A DNA stretch of 64,000 nt from NCBI RefSeq assembly GCF_026191635.1, contig NZ_JAKRRW010000002.1:372001-436000 (forward strand). Reading direction: 5' to 3'. Each line of letters opens with the position of its first letter. The stretch's first letter is position 1. The position numbers and the translations under genes are program-made. This stretch comes from Photobacterium obscurum (lineage in GTDB: Bacteria > Pseudomonadota > Gammaproteobacteria > Enterobacterales > Vibrionaceae). Shown in pieces: positions 36,004-44,007 of the stretch. Below the pieces are notes generated by a model. The model was not told where the DNA came from. It searched no databases and was given only the letters and a program-made list of their open reading frames with translations.

Positions 36004-36939
36004 ATGGAGAGTTGGCGCAATCGGGCTTTTAACAAGGTGCTGTTCAGAATCATGCGTCAAAGACTTGCGAGTTGTAACTCAACAGTTGAAATGCGTGAAT
36101 TGATCTCAAGTATTGATAACTACGGTGCATTCATTAGCGCCCCAAAGGGAATGGAAGTTATCCCGACGAAGTTTGCCAATATCTCGTGTGATTGGGTAAA
36201 CATGCCTCAAAGTAGTGGCAACAAGATTATTCTTTATTTTCATGGTGGTGGTTTCTGCTTCCGCAGCCCTAAAATTCATGGGGCATTTCTCGCCCGCCTC
36301 GCAAATGCAGCAAAATCCCGCGGCTTGATGGTAAATTACAGCCTGGCCCCCGAAAATCCTTACCCTAAGGCTCCTGATGAGTGTTTTGCGGTTTATCGTG
36401 CCTTATTGATGCATGGGTACCTTCCACATCAGATAGTGTTTGCAGGGGACTCTGCTGGCGGAAATTTAGTTCTGACTACGTTGCTTAGGCTTAGGAATGC
36501 CAATCTTCCATTACCTGCTGGTGCGATAATGATGTCGCCGGTGTCAGATATGGCTGTTACGGGAGAATCGGCATTTACTAAGTGTAAGGATGATCCTTTC
36601 TTTGACTTAAGTACCCTGTTGCTTATGCGAAATAATTATATCGGAAATCATAATCCTTGCGATCCGGATATTTCGCCTTACTACGCAAAGCACCACGATT
36701 TACCTCCGGTATTTATCACGGCAGGTACGGAAGAGTTGCTGATGGATGATTCAATTCGATTAGCCGAGAGGATTGGCGAATCTGGTGGTGATGTCTCCAT
36801 TAATGTTGTGAAAGGTGTGCCACATGTGTATCCGCTGTTTTATCAGCTGAGTGAAGCCAGAGACGCGACCAAGCTGATGGCCAACTTTATCTTGGAAAGG
36901 TATAAAGAAGCGAAGTCTATTCAGAAAAAAGCGAGCTAG
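36004..36939 (+). CDS. Alpha/beta hydrolase, hormone-sensitive-lipase type esterase
   Basis: 311 residues from the ATG at 36004, after AAAGGTGA. It carries the HSL-family oxyanion motif HGGGF (~res 77-81), the nucleophile GDSAGGN and the catalytic His in GVPHVYPLF near the C-terminus, with an acidic residue in TEELLMDDS. It hydrolyses short- to medium-chain esters in the cytoplasm. The position after the phasin genes is suggestive of PHA or lipid turnover, but it is not a typical PHA depolymerase. A weak hairpin follows at 36970-36991. Confidence 0.88.
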   Translation: MESWRNRAFNKVLFRIMRQRLASCNSTVEMRELISSIDNYGAFISAPKGMEVIPTKFANISCDWVNMPQSSGNKIILYFHGGGFCFRSPKIHGAFLARLANAAKSRGLMVNYSLAPENPYPKAPDECFAVYRALLMHGYLPHQIVFAGDSAGGNLVLTTLLRLRNANLPLPAGAIMMSPVSDMAVTGESAFTKCKDDPFFDLSTLLLMRNNYIGNHNPCDPDISPYYAKHHDLPPVFITAGTEELLMDDSIRLAERIGESGGDVSINVVKGVPHVYPLFYQLSEARDATKLMANFILERYKEAKSIQKKAS

Positions 36940-37073
36940 CAATAGGCGAGAAGCCAGCAAACAATTAAACGTTCTTTACTGGGAAAGAACGCTTAAGTTA
37001 GGGATGGAAGTGACAAAGCCTAATGGATGTTGGCTATGTATGTTTCACGACGTGATCAGCGTGCTGTGGCTCG

Positions 37074-38018
37074 CTATTTCGTCAGCTCTGTCAGTTTGCT
37101 TTTTTGGTAGTGCTTGGCTGAATCCGAGATTTTTCCACTTTGACCGGTTTGAATCCATTTTTTTATGCGCCCCGCATCTCCTACTGGGGTTAGCTTGCCA
37201 TAGGCGTCGAGCATAACCATTAACAGCTCCTTACCTTCGATATTTGCTACCATAGCAAGGCAGTAGCCTGCAATATCCAGGTATCCCGTCTTACTTAATC
37301 CAACACTCCATTTCTTACCACGGGCCAGAGCATTGGTATTGGTGTATCCAAGCTTGTACTTAGGCTTCTTAAAATAGGCTGTATGCACTGGTGTTGTGCT
37401 GTATTTTCGAATTTCAGGGTATTGATAGGCAGCTTTCACCATTTTAGTGATGTCAGCAGCGGTCGACACGTTGTCAGGACTAAGCCCGGAACTGTCAACA
37501 AATAGAGTGTCATTCATACCAAGCGACTGGGCTTTACTATTCATGGCCTCGACAAAAGCGGTATAGCCTCCAGGATAGTTGTCGGCGAGTGCTGCAGAGG
37601 CTAAGTTTTCAGAAGACATCAAGGCGATGTGGATAGCTTCGCCACGGCTAAGTTGGGAAGCCATTCTTATGCGCGAATAGCCGTTGTAAATACGCTCTTT
37701 ATCCGTTTTATCAAAGGTGATCTTCTCTTTAAGGGATAAATCCGCATCAAGAACGACCATAGCCGTCATTAGCTTAGTAATTGATGCTATCGGCATCACG
37801 ACATCAGAGTTTTTCTTGAAAAGGGTTTTACCCGAACTTAAATCTGTCACATAGGTGCTGACAGAGGCGGTTTCAATCTTGTTTGGGTCAAGATTGTCAG
37901 GGTAAGCCTGAGCGGTGTTAGCTTTAGCAACAGCAAGGGGGCTGGTGCACATTAAAGTCAAAATGAGTAATAAGGTTCTGCCCAAAATGGCTCCTTGGCG
38001 GTGTCTTACATAAATCAT
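37074..38018 (-). CDS. pbpG: D-alanyl-D-alanine endopeptidase PbpG (PBP7)
   Basis: 314 residues with a signal peptide (hydrophobic ~15-30, cleavage near AVA-KA). The serine peptidase motifs are SxxK in SITKLMT, SxN in SSENLA and KTG in SKTGYL. This short S11 peptidase matches PbpG in layout, which cleaves D-Ala-mDAP cross-links in murein. The C-terminus is a short polar tail. Monocistronic. Confidence 0.92.
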   Translation of the reverse strand: MIYVRHRQGAILGRTLLLILTLMCTSPLAVAKANTAQAYPDNLDPNKIETASVSTYVTDLSSGKTLFKKNSDVVMPIASITKLMTAMVVLDADLSLKEKITFDKTDKERIYNGYSRIRMASQLSRGEAIHIALMSSENLASAALADNYPGGYTAFVEAMNSKAQSLGMNDTLFVDSSGLSPDNVSTAADITKMVKAAYQYPEIRKYSTTPVHTAYFKKPKYKLGYTNTNALARGKKWSVGLSKTGYLDIAGYCLAMVANIEGKELLMVMLDAYGKLTPVGDAGRIKKWIQTGQSGKISDSAKHYQKSKLTELTK

Positions 38019-38223
38019 CGGGCGGCTATAGTTCCTTTAATTGCGAAATGGTGCAAGTCAAGGTTGTGTAAAACAAGCCTAGCCCACAGAAATTAGTCAC
38101 AACGGGGAGGGGAAGGATGAATGCGTTTTGTACTTATCTCATTTTAGACAAGCAAATCATTTTCAATTTATAAAATTTGTTAGTGTAGATAGCGAACGTT
38201 TTTAAAGGTAGGGAGGAAGGATC

Positions 38224-38580
38224 GTGCAGCAGCAGAAACTGGAAGCGTATCTCAATCAATTTACAGGATCGGAAGGTAGTTATCCTTTTGGACCCGAAGC
38301 ACTGGTATTTAAGGTGAAGGGTAAGATGTTTGCGCTGGTGGCGGAACATCAAGGCGTTATAAAAGTCACATACAAATGCCAACCCGCTGATGGTGAAGTG
38401 TTAGTTAGCCAGTTTGAGGGAATTATCCCTGGTTACCATATGAACAAACGTCATTGGATCACCGTGTCATTAAGTAGCGATGTTAATGAGGCGATGTTGC
38501 TCGATTTGGCAGATAAGTCCTACCAGTTGGTTGTCAGTAAGCTTCGAAAAGTTGAACGTGAGGAGCTGGCGCTGCTGTAG
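38224..38580 (+). CDS. MmcQ/YjbR family protein
   Basis: 118 residues. The start is a GTG preceded by GGAGGAAGGA. The family pattern is clear: PFGPEALVFKVKGKMFALV, KC-x-P, EGIIPGYHMNKRHWITV, then LADKSYQLVVSKL at the end. MmcQ/YjbR proteins have a CyaY-like fold and are described as DNA-binding; their role is not known. Stand-alone gene. Confidence 0.88.
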   Translation: MQQQKLEAYLNQFTGSEGSYPFGPEALVFKVKGKMFALVAEHQGVIKVTYKCQPADGEVLVSQFEGIIPGYHMNKRHWITVSLSSDVNEAMLLDLADKSYQLVVSKLRKVEREELALL

Positions 38581-38771
38581 AGGGAGCTTTTTCGTTATTG
38601 TTGAGTTATCCGTTAAATGAACTATACGCATATGCCGATATTATTGCCTACTATGAAAGGGGTGACTAGTTCAGTTATCACTCATGGGTTGAATCGAAAA
38701 TGCCATATAACTAACCTGGATTTGAAATATAACGGTAAAACCTGACGGGAGAAAGTGAGGAAGGCTCAGCC

Positions 38772-39962
38772 ATGACAAGAGACGAAATGTTATTGTTTGA
38801 AAAGAAACCATTGTGTCCGATTGTTGAGGAGTTAAAAGGGATTTTTGAAAGTTCTTTGGAGGCTCAAGGAGCATTCAAGGAAGCTATTGATAGTATTAAG
38901 GATTTCCCAGATGAGCCACCACTAAAGCCCAAGAAGAATATCTGGTCAGAAAAAGATTACATGGACTATTGTTATTACTTCAATAATTGGTTTCATTTTT
39001 TAGCTACGCCATCAAAAGTTGGGCTTGGCTTTATTATGCATTTCACTGAATTTTATTATAACAATGAAAAGGCATCTTATTTTCTCAATACATTTAAAAT
39101 AAATGACGAGCCGGTTATTTATGACTGGACTGTCAAGTTTATTATGGCTCGCGGAAAATTCATGGATACGCCGAGTACTGAAGTGCAAGAGGCCATAGCG
39201 GAATGGGTTAATGATCCTGCAACGCATATTGAAGACTTCAGGGTGCCCGGCGGAGGATACCGGACATTTAACGAGTTCTTTACTCGAGAGCTCAAACCCG
39301 GTGCAAGACCCGTTTCCTCAGCAGAAGATGATGCTGTGATTGTTGCACCTGCCGATTGTGAATTAAATATGATTGATTCGGCTCTTACAGGTGAGACTGT
39401 CATCGAGACAAAAGGTCACAATAAGCTAAATGTAAAACAATTACTTAATGGTTATTATAGCTGGGACCGTTTTATTGGCGGGACAGCTCTCTCGTGCGTA
39501 TTACTGCCTTCGGACTACCATCATTACCACTCCCCAGTTACCGGAAAACTAGTTCACTATGAAGAGGCTGGTAAGGTCTATTTTGGCTTAGAAGAGGCGC
39601 CATCTTGGTTTCATAATGGAAACGTTGGTGCTAGTGATGCTGATTTTAGTGTCTTTGAGCAGTTTCACCGCGCTATTTTTATATTTCAAACCGAAAGATT
39701 TGGTCAGGTGGCGATGGTTGCTGTCGGCTTAAATACTATCAGTAAGATAGGCGCAGACATGAGTTCGATAAACACAGCGAATAAATACAAAAAAATCGAT
39801 GACCAGAATCCGTTGCTTGTATACAAGGGTGAACAGCTTGGACACTTCAAATACGGCGGCTCATTAAATATTCTCCTTTTTGAGCCTGGCGTTTTTAAGG
39901 GTGTCAAAGTCCATCAAGGTCAGAGAATTGGCACCCTGAGTAAGCCAGCAACATTATTTTAA
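38772..39962 (+). CDS. Phosphatidylserine decarboxylase-family protein
   Basis: 396 residues, longer than the usual Psd because of a ~150-residue N-terminal extension. The core has FNEFFTRELKPGARP (~166-180), the Asp of APAD (D195), YHHYHSPVTG (H253) and GGSLNILLFEPG (S364). The last corresponds to the self-cleaving GST site that generates the pyruvoyl cofactor; here it reads GGS. It could make phosphatidylethanolamine or act on a related amino-acid head group. It is a second-type paralogue, since housekeeping psd is usually elsewhere. It ends two bases from convergent hinT. Confidence 0.85.
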   Translation: MTRDEMLLFEKKPLCPIVEELKGIFESSLEAQGAFKEAIDSIKDFPDEPPLKPKKNIWSEKDYMDYCYYFNNWFHFLATPSKVGLGFIMHFTEFYYNNEKASYFLNTFKINDEPVIYDWTVKFIMARGKFMDTPSTEVQEAIAEWVNDPATHIEDFRVPGGGYRTFNEFFTRELKPGARPVSSAEDDAVIVAPADCELNMIDSALTGETVIETKGHNKLNVKQLLNGYYSWDRFIGGTALSCVLLPSDYHHYHSPVTGKLVHYEEAGKVYFGLEEAPSWFHNGNVGASDADFSVFEQFHRAIFIFQTERFGQVAMVAVGLNTISKIGADMSSINTANKYKKIDDQNPLLVYKGEQLGHFKYGGSLNILLFEPGVFKGVKVHQGQRIGTLSKPATLF

Positions 39963-39964
39963 TT

Positions 39965-40306
39965 TTAGCCCGGAGGCCATTGCATTCTGCGGCCACCAAG
40001 TAAATGCAGATGTATATGAAAAACAGCCTGACCACCTTGACGGTTGCAGTTCCATACCAGTCGGTAGCCATCATCGGACAGTGACAGATCTTTAGCCAAC
40101 TTTGTTGCAGTTAATATCATATGGCTGATAAGTGCGTTGTTGGCTGTGTCCAATTCGTTGATTGTAGCGATGTGCTGGTGGGGGATGATGAGTATATGCG
40201 TTGGCGCTTGGGGATCATTATCGCGGAAGGCGACGATCTGGTCGTCTTCGTAAACCAGGTTTGATGGAATCGCTTTGCTGGCTATTTTACAGAAAATACA
40301 GTCCAT
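39965..40306 (-). CDS. hinT: HIT family nucleotide hydrolase (HinT-like)
   Basis: 113 residues. CIFCKI-x8-S-x3-YED starts the protein and the histidine triad HIHLHLLGGR closes it, as in HinT purine nucleoside phosphoramidases. It ends in RMQWPPG. Cytoplasmic. It is divergent from the HDAC-like gene and convergent with the decarboxylase gene. Confidence 0.92.
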   Translation of the reverse strand: MDCIFCKIASKAIPSNLVYEDDQIVAFRDNDPQAPTHILIIPHQHIATINELDTANNALISHMILTATKLAKDLSLSDDGYRLVWNCNRQGGQAVFHIHLHLLGGRRMQWPPG

Positions 40307-40435
40307 TGGGATCCTCGCTAGGCTCTGAAACCTTCAGCTATAGTTATACCAAGCATAATTGCTGAATCCCTATTTGACGAAACAATGAGCATAATTTTTA
40401 ACGTCAGGGGATTTTTTGACAAGGAGTAGCAGCCG

Positions 40436-41359
40436 ATGACCACTGCCTTTATAACGCACGGAGATTACCTGCTGCATGAAATGGGAGCTGATCATCCAGA
40501 GCGACCGGAGCGTATCGGGGCCATTACTCAATATTTGGCGTCATCTGAGCTGGGTGATCAGCTGAAGTGGCTGGCAGCGCAGCCGGTGCCCGAGGGCTTG
40601 CTGGAGAAAATACATCCGGTTGAGTACATTAGCTGGCTCGATAGTCTGCAGCCGAAACAGGGGCTAGTATATGCCGATCCTGATACCGCGCTTAATCCTC
40701 ATACAATGCGTGCTGCCCGCTTGGCTGCCGGGGCGGTAACCATGGCAACTCAGATGGTACTCGAGGGGAAACTGACTAATGCATTCTGTGCGGTGCGTCC
40801 ACCGGGGCATCACGCCGAAAGAAGCATTGCGATGGGTTTTTGTTTTTTTAACAATATAGCCCTTGGGGTTGAGCAGGCCCTTAGTCACCGCGCGATAGAA
40901 CGCGTCGCTATCCTCGATTTCGATGTCCACCATTGCAACGGTACCGTTGATATATTCAAAGATCGCCCTGAGGTACTGGTGTGTTCAACATTTCAGCACC
41001 CTTTCTTTCCCCATCGCTATTATGATATTCAGCGTGACAATATCATTAATTCACCCTTACCCGCAGGTACCACCGGAAATGAGTTTCGGCAGGCGGTCGA
41101 ACGGGACTGGTTGCCTGCTTTGCATTGCCATCAGCCGCAGATGATATTTGTCTCTGCCGGGTTTGATGCTCACCAGGCAGATCCGCTCGGACAGCTTTTG
41201 CTCGATGAAAGTGACTATCGCTGGGTTACCCAGTTAATCGTTAACGCTGCATCTTGTTTTGCCAGCGGAAGGATAGTTTCGGTACTAGAAGGCGGTTATG
41301 ACTTGCAGGCGCTGGCTCACAGTGTGTATACCCACTTAGAAGGCTTGGTAGAGGGCTAA
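40436..41359 (+). CDS. Histone deacetylase-family amidohydrolase
   Basis: 307 residues with the zinc-dependent HDAC core: HPERPERI, RPPGHHA (catalytic His pair, ~120-126), DFDVHHCNGT (zinc ligands) and SAGFDAHQADPLG. EGGY near the C-terminus completes the site. Bacterial members deacetylate small molecules such as acetylpolyamines or lysine-acetylated proteins. The ATG follows AAGGAG. The substrate is not predictable. Confidence 0.93.
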   Translation: MTTAFITHGDYLLHEMGADHPERPERIGAITQYLASSELGDQLKWLAAQPVPEGLLEKIHPVEYISWLDSLQPKQGLVYADPDTALNPHTMRAARLAAGAVTMATQMVLEGKLTNAFCAVRPPGHHAERSIAMGFCFFNNIALGVEQALSHRAIERVAILDFDVHHCNGTVDIFKDRPEVLVCSTFQHPFFPHRYYDIQRDNIINSPLPAGTTGNEFRQAVERDWLPALHCHQPQMIFVSAGFDAHQADPLGQLLLDESDYRWVTQLIVNAASCFASGRIVSVLEGGYDLQALAHSVYTHLEGLVEG

Positions 41360-41397
41360 AACGCTAGAGCCAGCTGAGTAATAACGATTTTTGATCA

Positions 41398-42357
41398 TCA
41401 AAAGTTGTAAGTCAGGTTAACCGGATTCCTAATATCTTGAATTGACGATTCTTGTCGGCCGTCAAACTTTGCCAGAATGGCGTATTTTCCTTTTGAAACC
41501 TTAACTGTCACGTTGTTGCCACTGCCAACAGGCAGTCCGTCCATGTAGAAGCTAGCAGGCTTGTTGCTAAGAAGCTTAATATCGAATGACTCAACACCGA
41601 CCTCCTTAACAATCTGTGCGTCAATCTGTTCATTATATTGGACAAATAGATTGAAGCTGGCTTGGTAATCAACATTACCGTCATAATCCATTAGCGCAGA
41701 ATCGACGTTAAATTGATTAGTTGTGCTGGTGATACTGATTTGGCCAAAACGTGTTTCAATGGCATCACGGATAAGCTTGGATGTGGTCTGTTTGTTTTCA
41801 AAACAGGTTCGGATTGACTGATAGGGAGAACACTGGGTCTTACCTGAAATAGATATTGAAATAGGGTTGGCAAACTCTTTTTTGAGGCGGCTCGTTACAC
41901 TAGCTTTAATGGCATTCAGCTTATCATTATAGATCTTTTTCGACTCTCTCAGAGATTCATTAAGCAGAACGATCTTGTTGTTGTGCTGTTTGACTGTCTC
42001 GGTATTTTGCTTGATTTTCTGCTGGTTCTGCTTGATCTTCTTTGATGTTTTCTTCATGGCACCAAAGTAAAAATCTGTCTGTTCGTCGGTACCCGATAAC
42101 ATTTCCTCACTGAGTTTTGCCTGATATTCCAGGTACAGCTGTTTATCTTTGGTGATTGATGATTGGAGTGTTTCTGTTTGGGAGGTTAGCGTAAAAATAC
42201 TGCTGCTGATTTTGGTGAGTTCTTTGAGTTCGGCGGTGTTGGTAAACTGAGCTTTAATCTGCTTTACCTGTTCTGTTTCACTGTCAGTGAGTAGTGAGGT
42301 CGCATGAGTAGCAAAAGAAGTGCTTATAGCCGCAAGGAGAATGGCTTTCTTGAACAT
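41398..42357 (-). CDS. Exported coiled-coil protein of unknown function
   Basis: 319 residues from the ATG at 42357; a TTG eight codons upstream also opens the frame. The signal peptide ends THA-TS. The mature part begins with a long Lys/Gln-rich coiled coil (~50-160), followed by a globular region with two Cys (CSPYQSIRTC). It ends in a beta domain resembling PEGA (NKPASFYMDGLPVGSGNNVTVKVSKGKYAILAKFDG). Probably periplasmic and perhaps envelope-binding. No named family is recognised. Confidence 0.68.
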   Translation of the reverse strand: MFKKAILLAAISTSFATHATSLLTDSETEQVKQIKAQFTNTAELKELTKISSSIFTLTSQTETLQSSITKDKQLYLEYQAKLSEEMLSGTDEQTDFYFGAMKKTSKKIKQNQQKIKQNTETVKQHNNKIVLLNESLRESKKIYNDKLNAIKASVTSRLKKEFANPISISISGKTQCSPYQSIRTCFENKQTTSKLIRDAIETRFGQISITSTTNQFNVDSALMDYDGNVDYQASFNLFVQYNEQIDAQIVKEVGVESFDIKLLSNKPASFYMDGLPVGSGNNVTVKVSKGKYAILAKFDGRQESSIQDIRNPVNLTYNF

Positions 42358-42754
42358 GGAATGGATAACCTTTGACAACAATTCGCATTAATCACAGGTA
42401 TGCCCAATTTATTGTTATTGATAAGTGACATACCTATAAACCAGGCTGGTAATTAAATAGCCATTTTGCACCAAAGTCATGTTTTTTATGTGCAATCAGG
42501 TCGAAACTTATACATCCATCAAACTTTAAGCGAAGAGCCTCTCTTTGTGCCGTGCATAAATTTTATCGGGCTGATTTTTAAGTGTAAATTGAGCGGTGAA
42601 TGGTCAAAAAAAAGGCGAGGTACGTCAAAAAATAATCGGTACGGTGCTCTGGAGTATTAGGATGAGCTATCGGGGCATTAATAATAACGCCATGCATGAG
42701 CATGGCGTTATTTATAAGAGTCCGTATTTCCTACCATCCAATTAAAGGCGATGG
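42358..42754. other. Intergenic region with a bidirectional terminator at its right end
   Basis: ATAACGCCATGC-atga-GCATGGCGTTAT (42683-42710) is a strong hairpin with T-rich flanks on both sides; it terminates the TetR gene's operon on the minus strand. A 64-codon plus frame at 42466 has no ribosome site. The left part should hold the promoter of the coiled-coil gene. Confidence 0.6.
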
Positions 42755-43387
42755 CTAGTTAACAAGCTCATCCAGCAAATCTTGATGGGTATAAAACGGT
42801 GATTTTGCTGATTCGGTCAAATAAGGCTCAACCATTGAAATTAGGCGTAGTACGCCAGCACGGATCAAATCAGTCTCACTGTATTTATCATCGAGTAAGG
42901 TTTGGTAGTTAAGCCAGTTTAAGCTTACAAGCAGCAGATTATCAGCCAGCAGAGGAAGGCTGTTATCGTCGCATTTTAGTTTGCCCAGGCTGATCAGGTG
43001 CGCCAGCATATCGTTACTCAGATTCCGCAGCTTTAAAATGAGTGTGCGTATCTTACGTTTAATCTGCGGGCTTTGACCGTTGAGGTTATCAAGGTTCCTG
43101 AACAAAAAGCGGTAGTGAGTAAACAGTGCCATAATGGTGTGCATAAATGGCCAGTAATCATCAAAGTCTTTTACCTGTTGCGGGTATTCATTGCTGATTG
43201 TTGTAAGAGAGTTTTGTAACTCTGTCACTAGCGTCGCAATGATCTCATCCTTGCCCCTGAAGTGATAGTAAAGGTTACCTGGGCTGATCCCCATTTCTGT
43301 AGCAATGATCAGCGTGCTTACCTGCGCAATACCATCACGATTAAACAGGTCAAGGCTAACTAACAAAATCCTGTCGCGGGTTTTCAT
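42755..43387 (-). CDS. TetR family regulator
   Basis: 210 residues from the ATG at 43387 behind AAGGAAG; the frame is open 17 codons further without support. The N-terminal HTH (RDRILLVSLDLFNRDGI, TEMGISPGNLYYHFRGKDEI) is typical TetR. The C-terminal ligand domain is all-helical. It is the last gene of the FAR-DUF2505-tetR unit, 95 bases after DUF2505, so it probably represses that unit in response to an acyl compound. The ligand is inferred from context only. Confidence 0.88.
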   Translation of the reverse strand: MKTRDRILLVSLDLFNRDGIAQVSTLIIATEMGISPGNLYYHFRGKDEIIATLVTELQNSLTTISNEYPQQVKDFDDYWPFMHTIMALFTHYRFLFRNLDNLNGQSPQIKRKIRTLILKLRNLSNDMLAHLISLGKLKCDDNSLPLLADNLLLVSLNWLNYQTLLDDKYSETDLIRAGVLRLISMVEPYLTESAKSPFYTHQDLLDELVN

Positions 43388-43482
43388 TGTATCTTCCTTG
43401 TTTACTGAAAGTAGTTGCCCAGTCCGAGATGATGTCATCTCGCCATGGAACTGGACAGCTACGTTTATCTCACTGGCTTGTC

Positions 43483-43998
43483 TTAGCCCTCGGTAACAAG
43501 CTGTGGCAGAGTTTCACGCAGAAACTCGTACTCAGCCTGCATCTGCTGCTTAATATCATCACAGATAAAAGACACCAGGGTACTACCGATGAGAGGAACC
43601 GACGATTTAACGGTAACTGACACATTGTTCTGCGTTGCAATGCCAGCGCGATCAGTCGGCTCGCTAAACATCATCTGGCCAGAGATAGATGCAGGAACAC
43701 CAATGATTTCAACATCCATATGGCAAAGCAGTTGTTCATTTTCCTGCCAGTGCCAGGTTTCTTTTTGCTTGATGGTGTTGAAGTTTCCCAAGATACTTTT
43801 CAGTACGCCGGGAACATTGGCTGGAACTTCACGCTGAGTTTCGACGGCAAAGCCATCATCCGTTTCTTCAATCTTGCTGACTCGAACATTTCTGGCACCC
43901 AGTTTCTGGTATTTTTCAGTAATGAGTTCATCTTCACTGAAGTAGCGCAGTAGGGTATCCAGATTTTCTTTATAGTCGTGAATCGCTGTAACTTGCAT
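43483..43998 (-). CDS. DUF2505 family protein (START-like fold)
   Basis: 171 residues. The N-terminal HDYKENLDTLLRYFSEDELITEKYQKLGARNV and a central ETQREVPANVPGVLKSILG-x-FN match DUF2505, a SRPBCC/START-like domain able to bind hydrophobic ligands. AAGGAAA precedes the ATG. It begins nine bases after the fatty acyl-CoA reductase stop, so it is co-translated with it. A lipid-carrier role is plausible but not shown. Confidence 0.82.
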   Translation of the reverse strand: MQVTAIHDYKENLDTLLRYFSEDELITEKYQKLGARNVRVSKIEETDDGFAVETQREVPANVPGVLKSILGNFNTIKQKETWHWQENEQLLCHMDVEIIGVPASISGQMMFSEPTDRAGIATQNNVSVTVKSSVPLIGSTLVSFICDDIKQQMQAEYEFLRETLPQLVTEG

Positions 43999-44007
43999 GG
44001 TGTTTCC

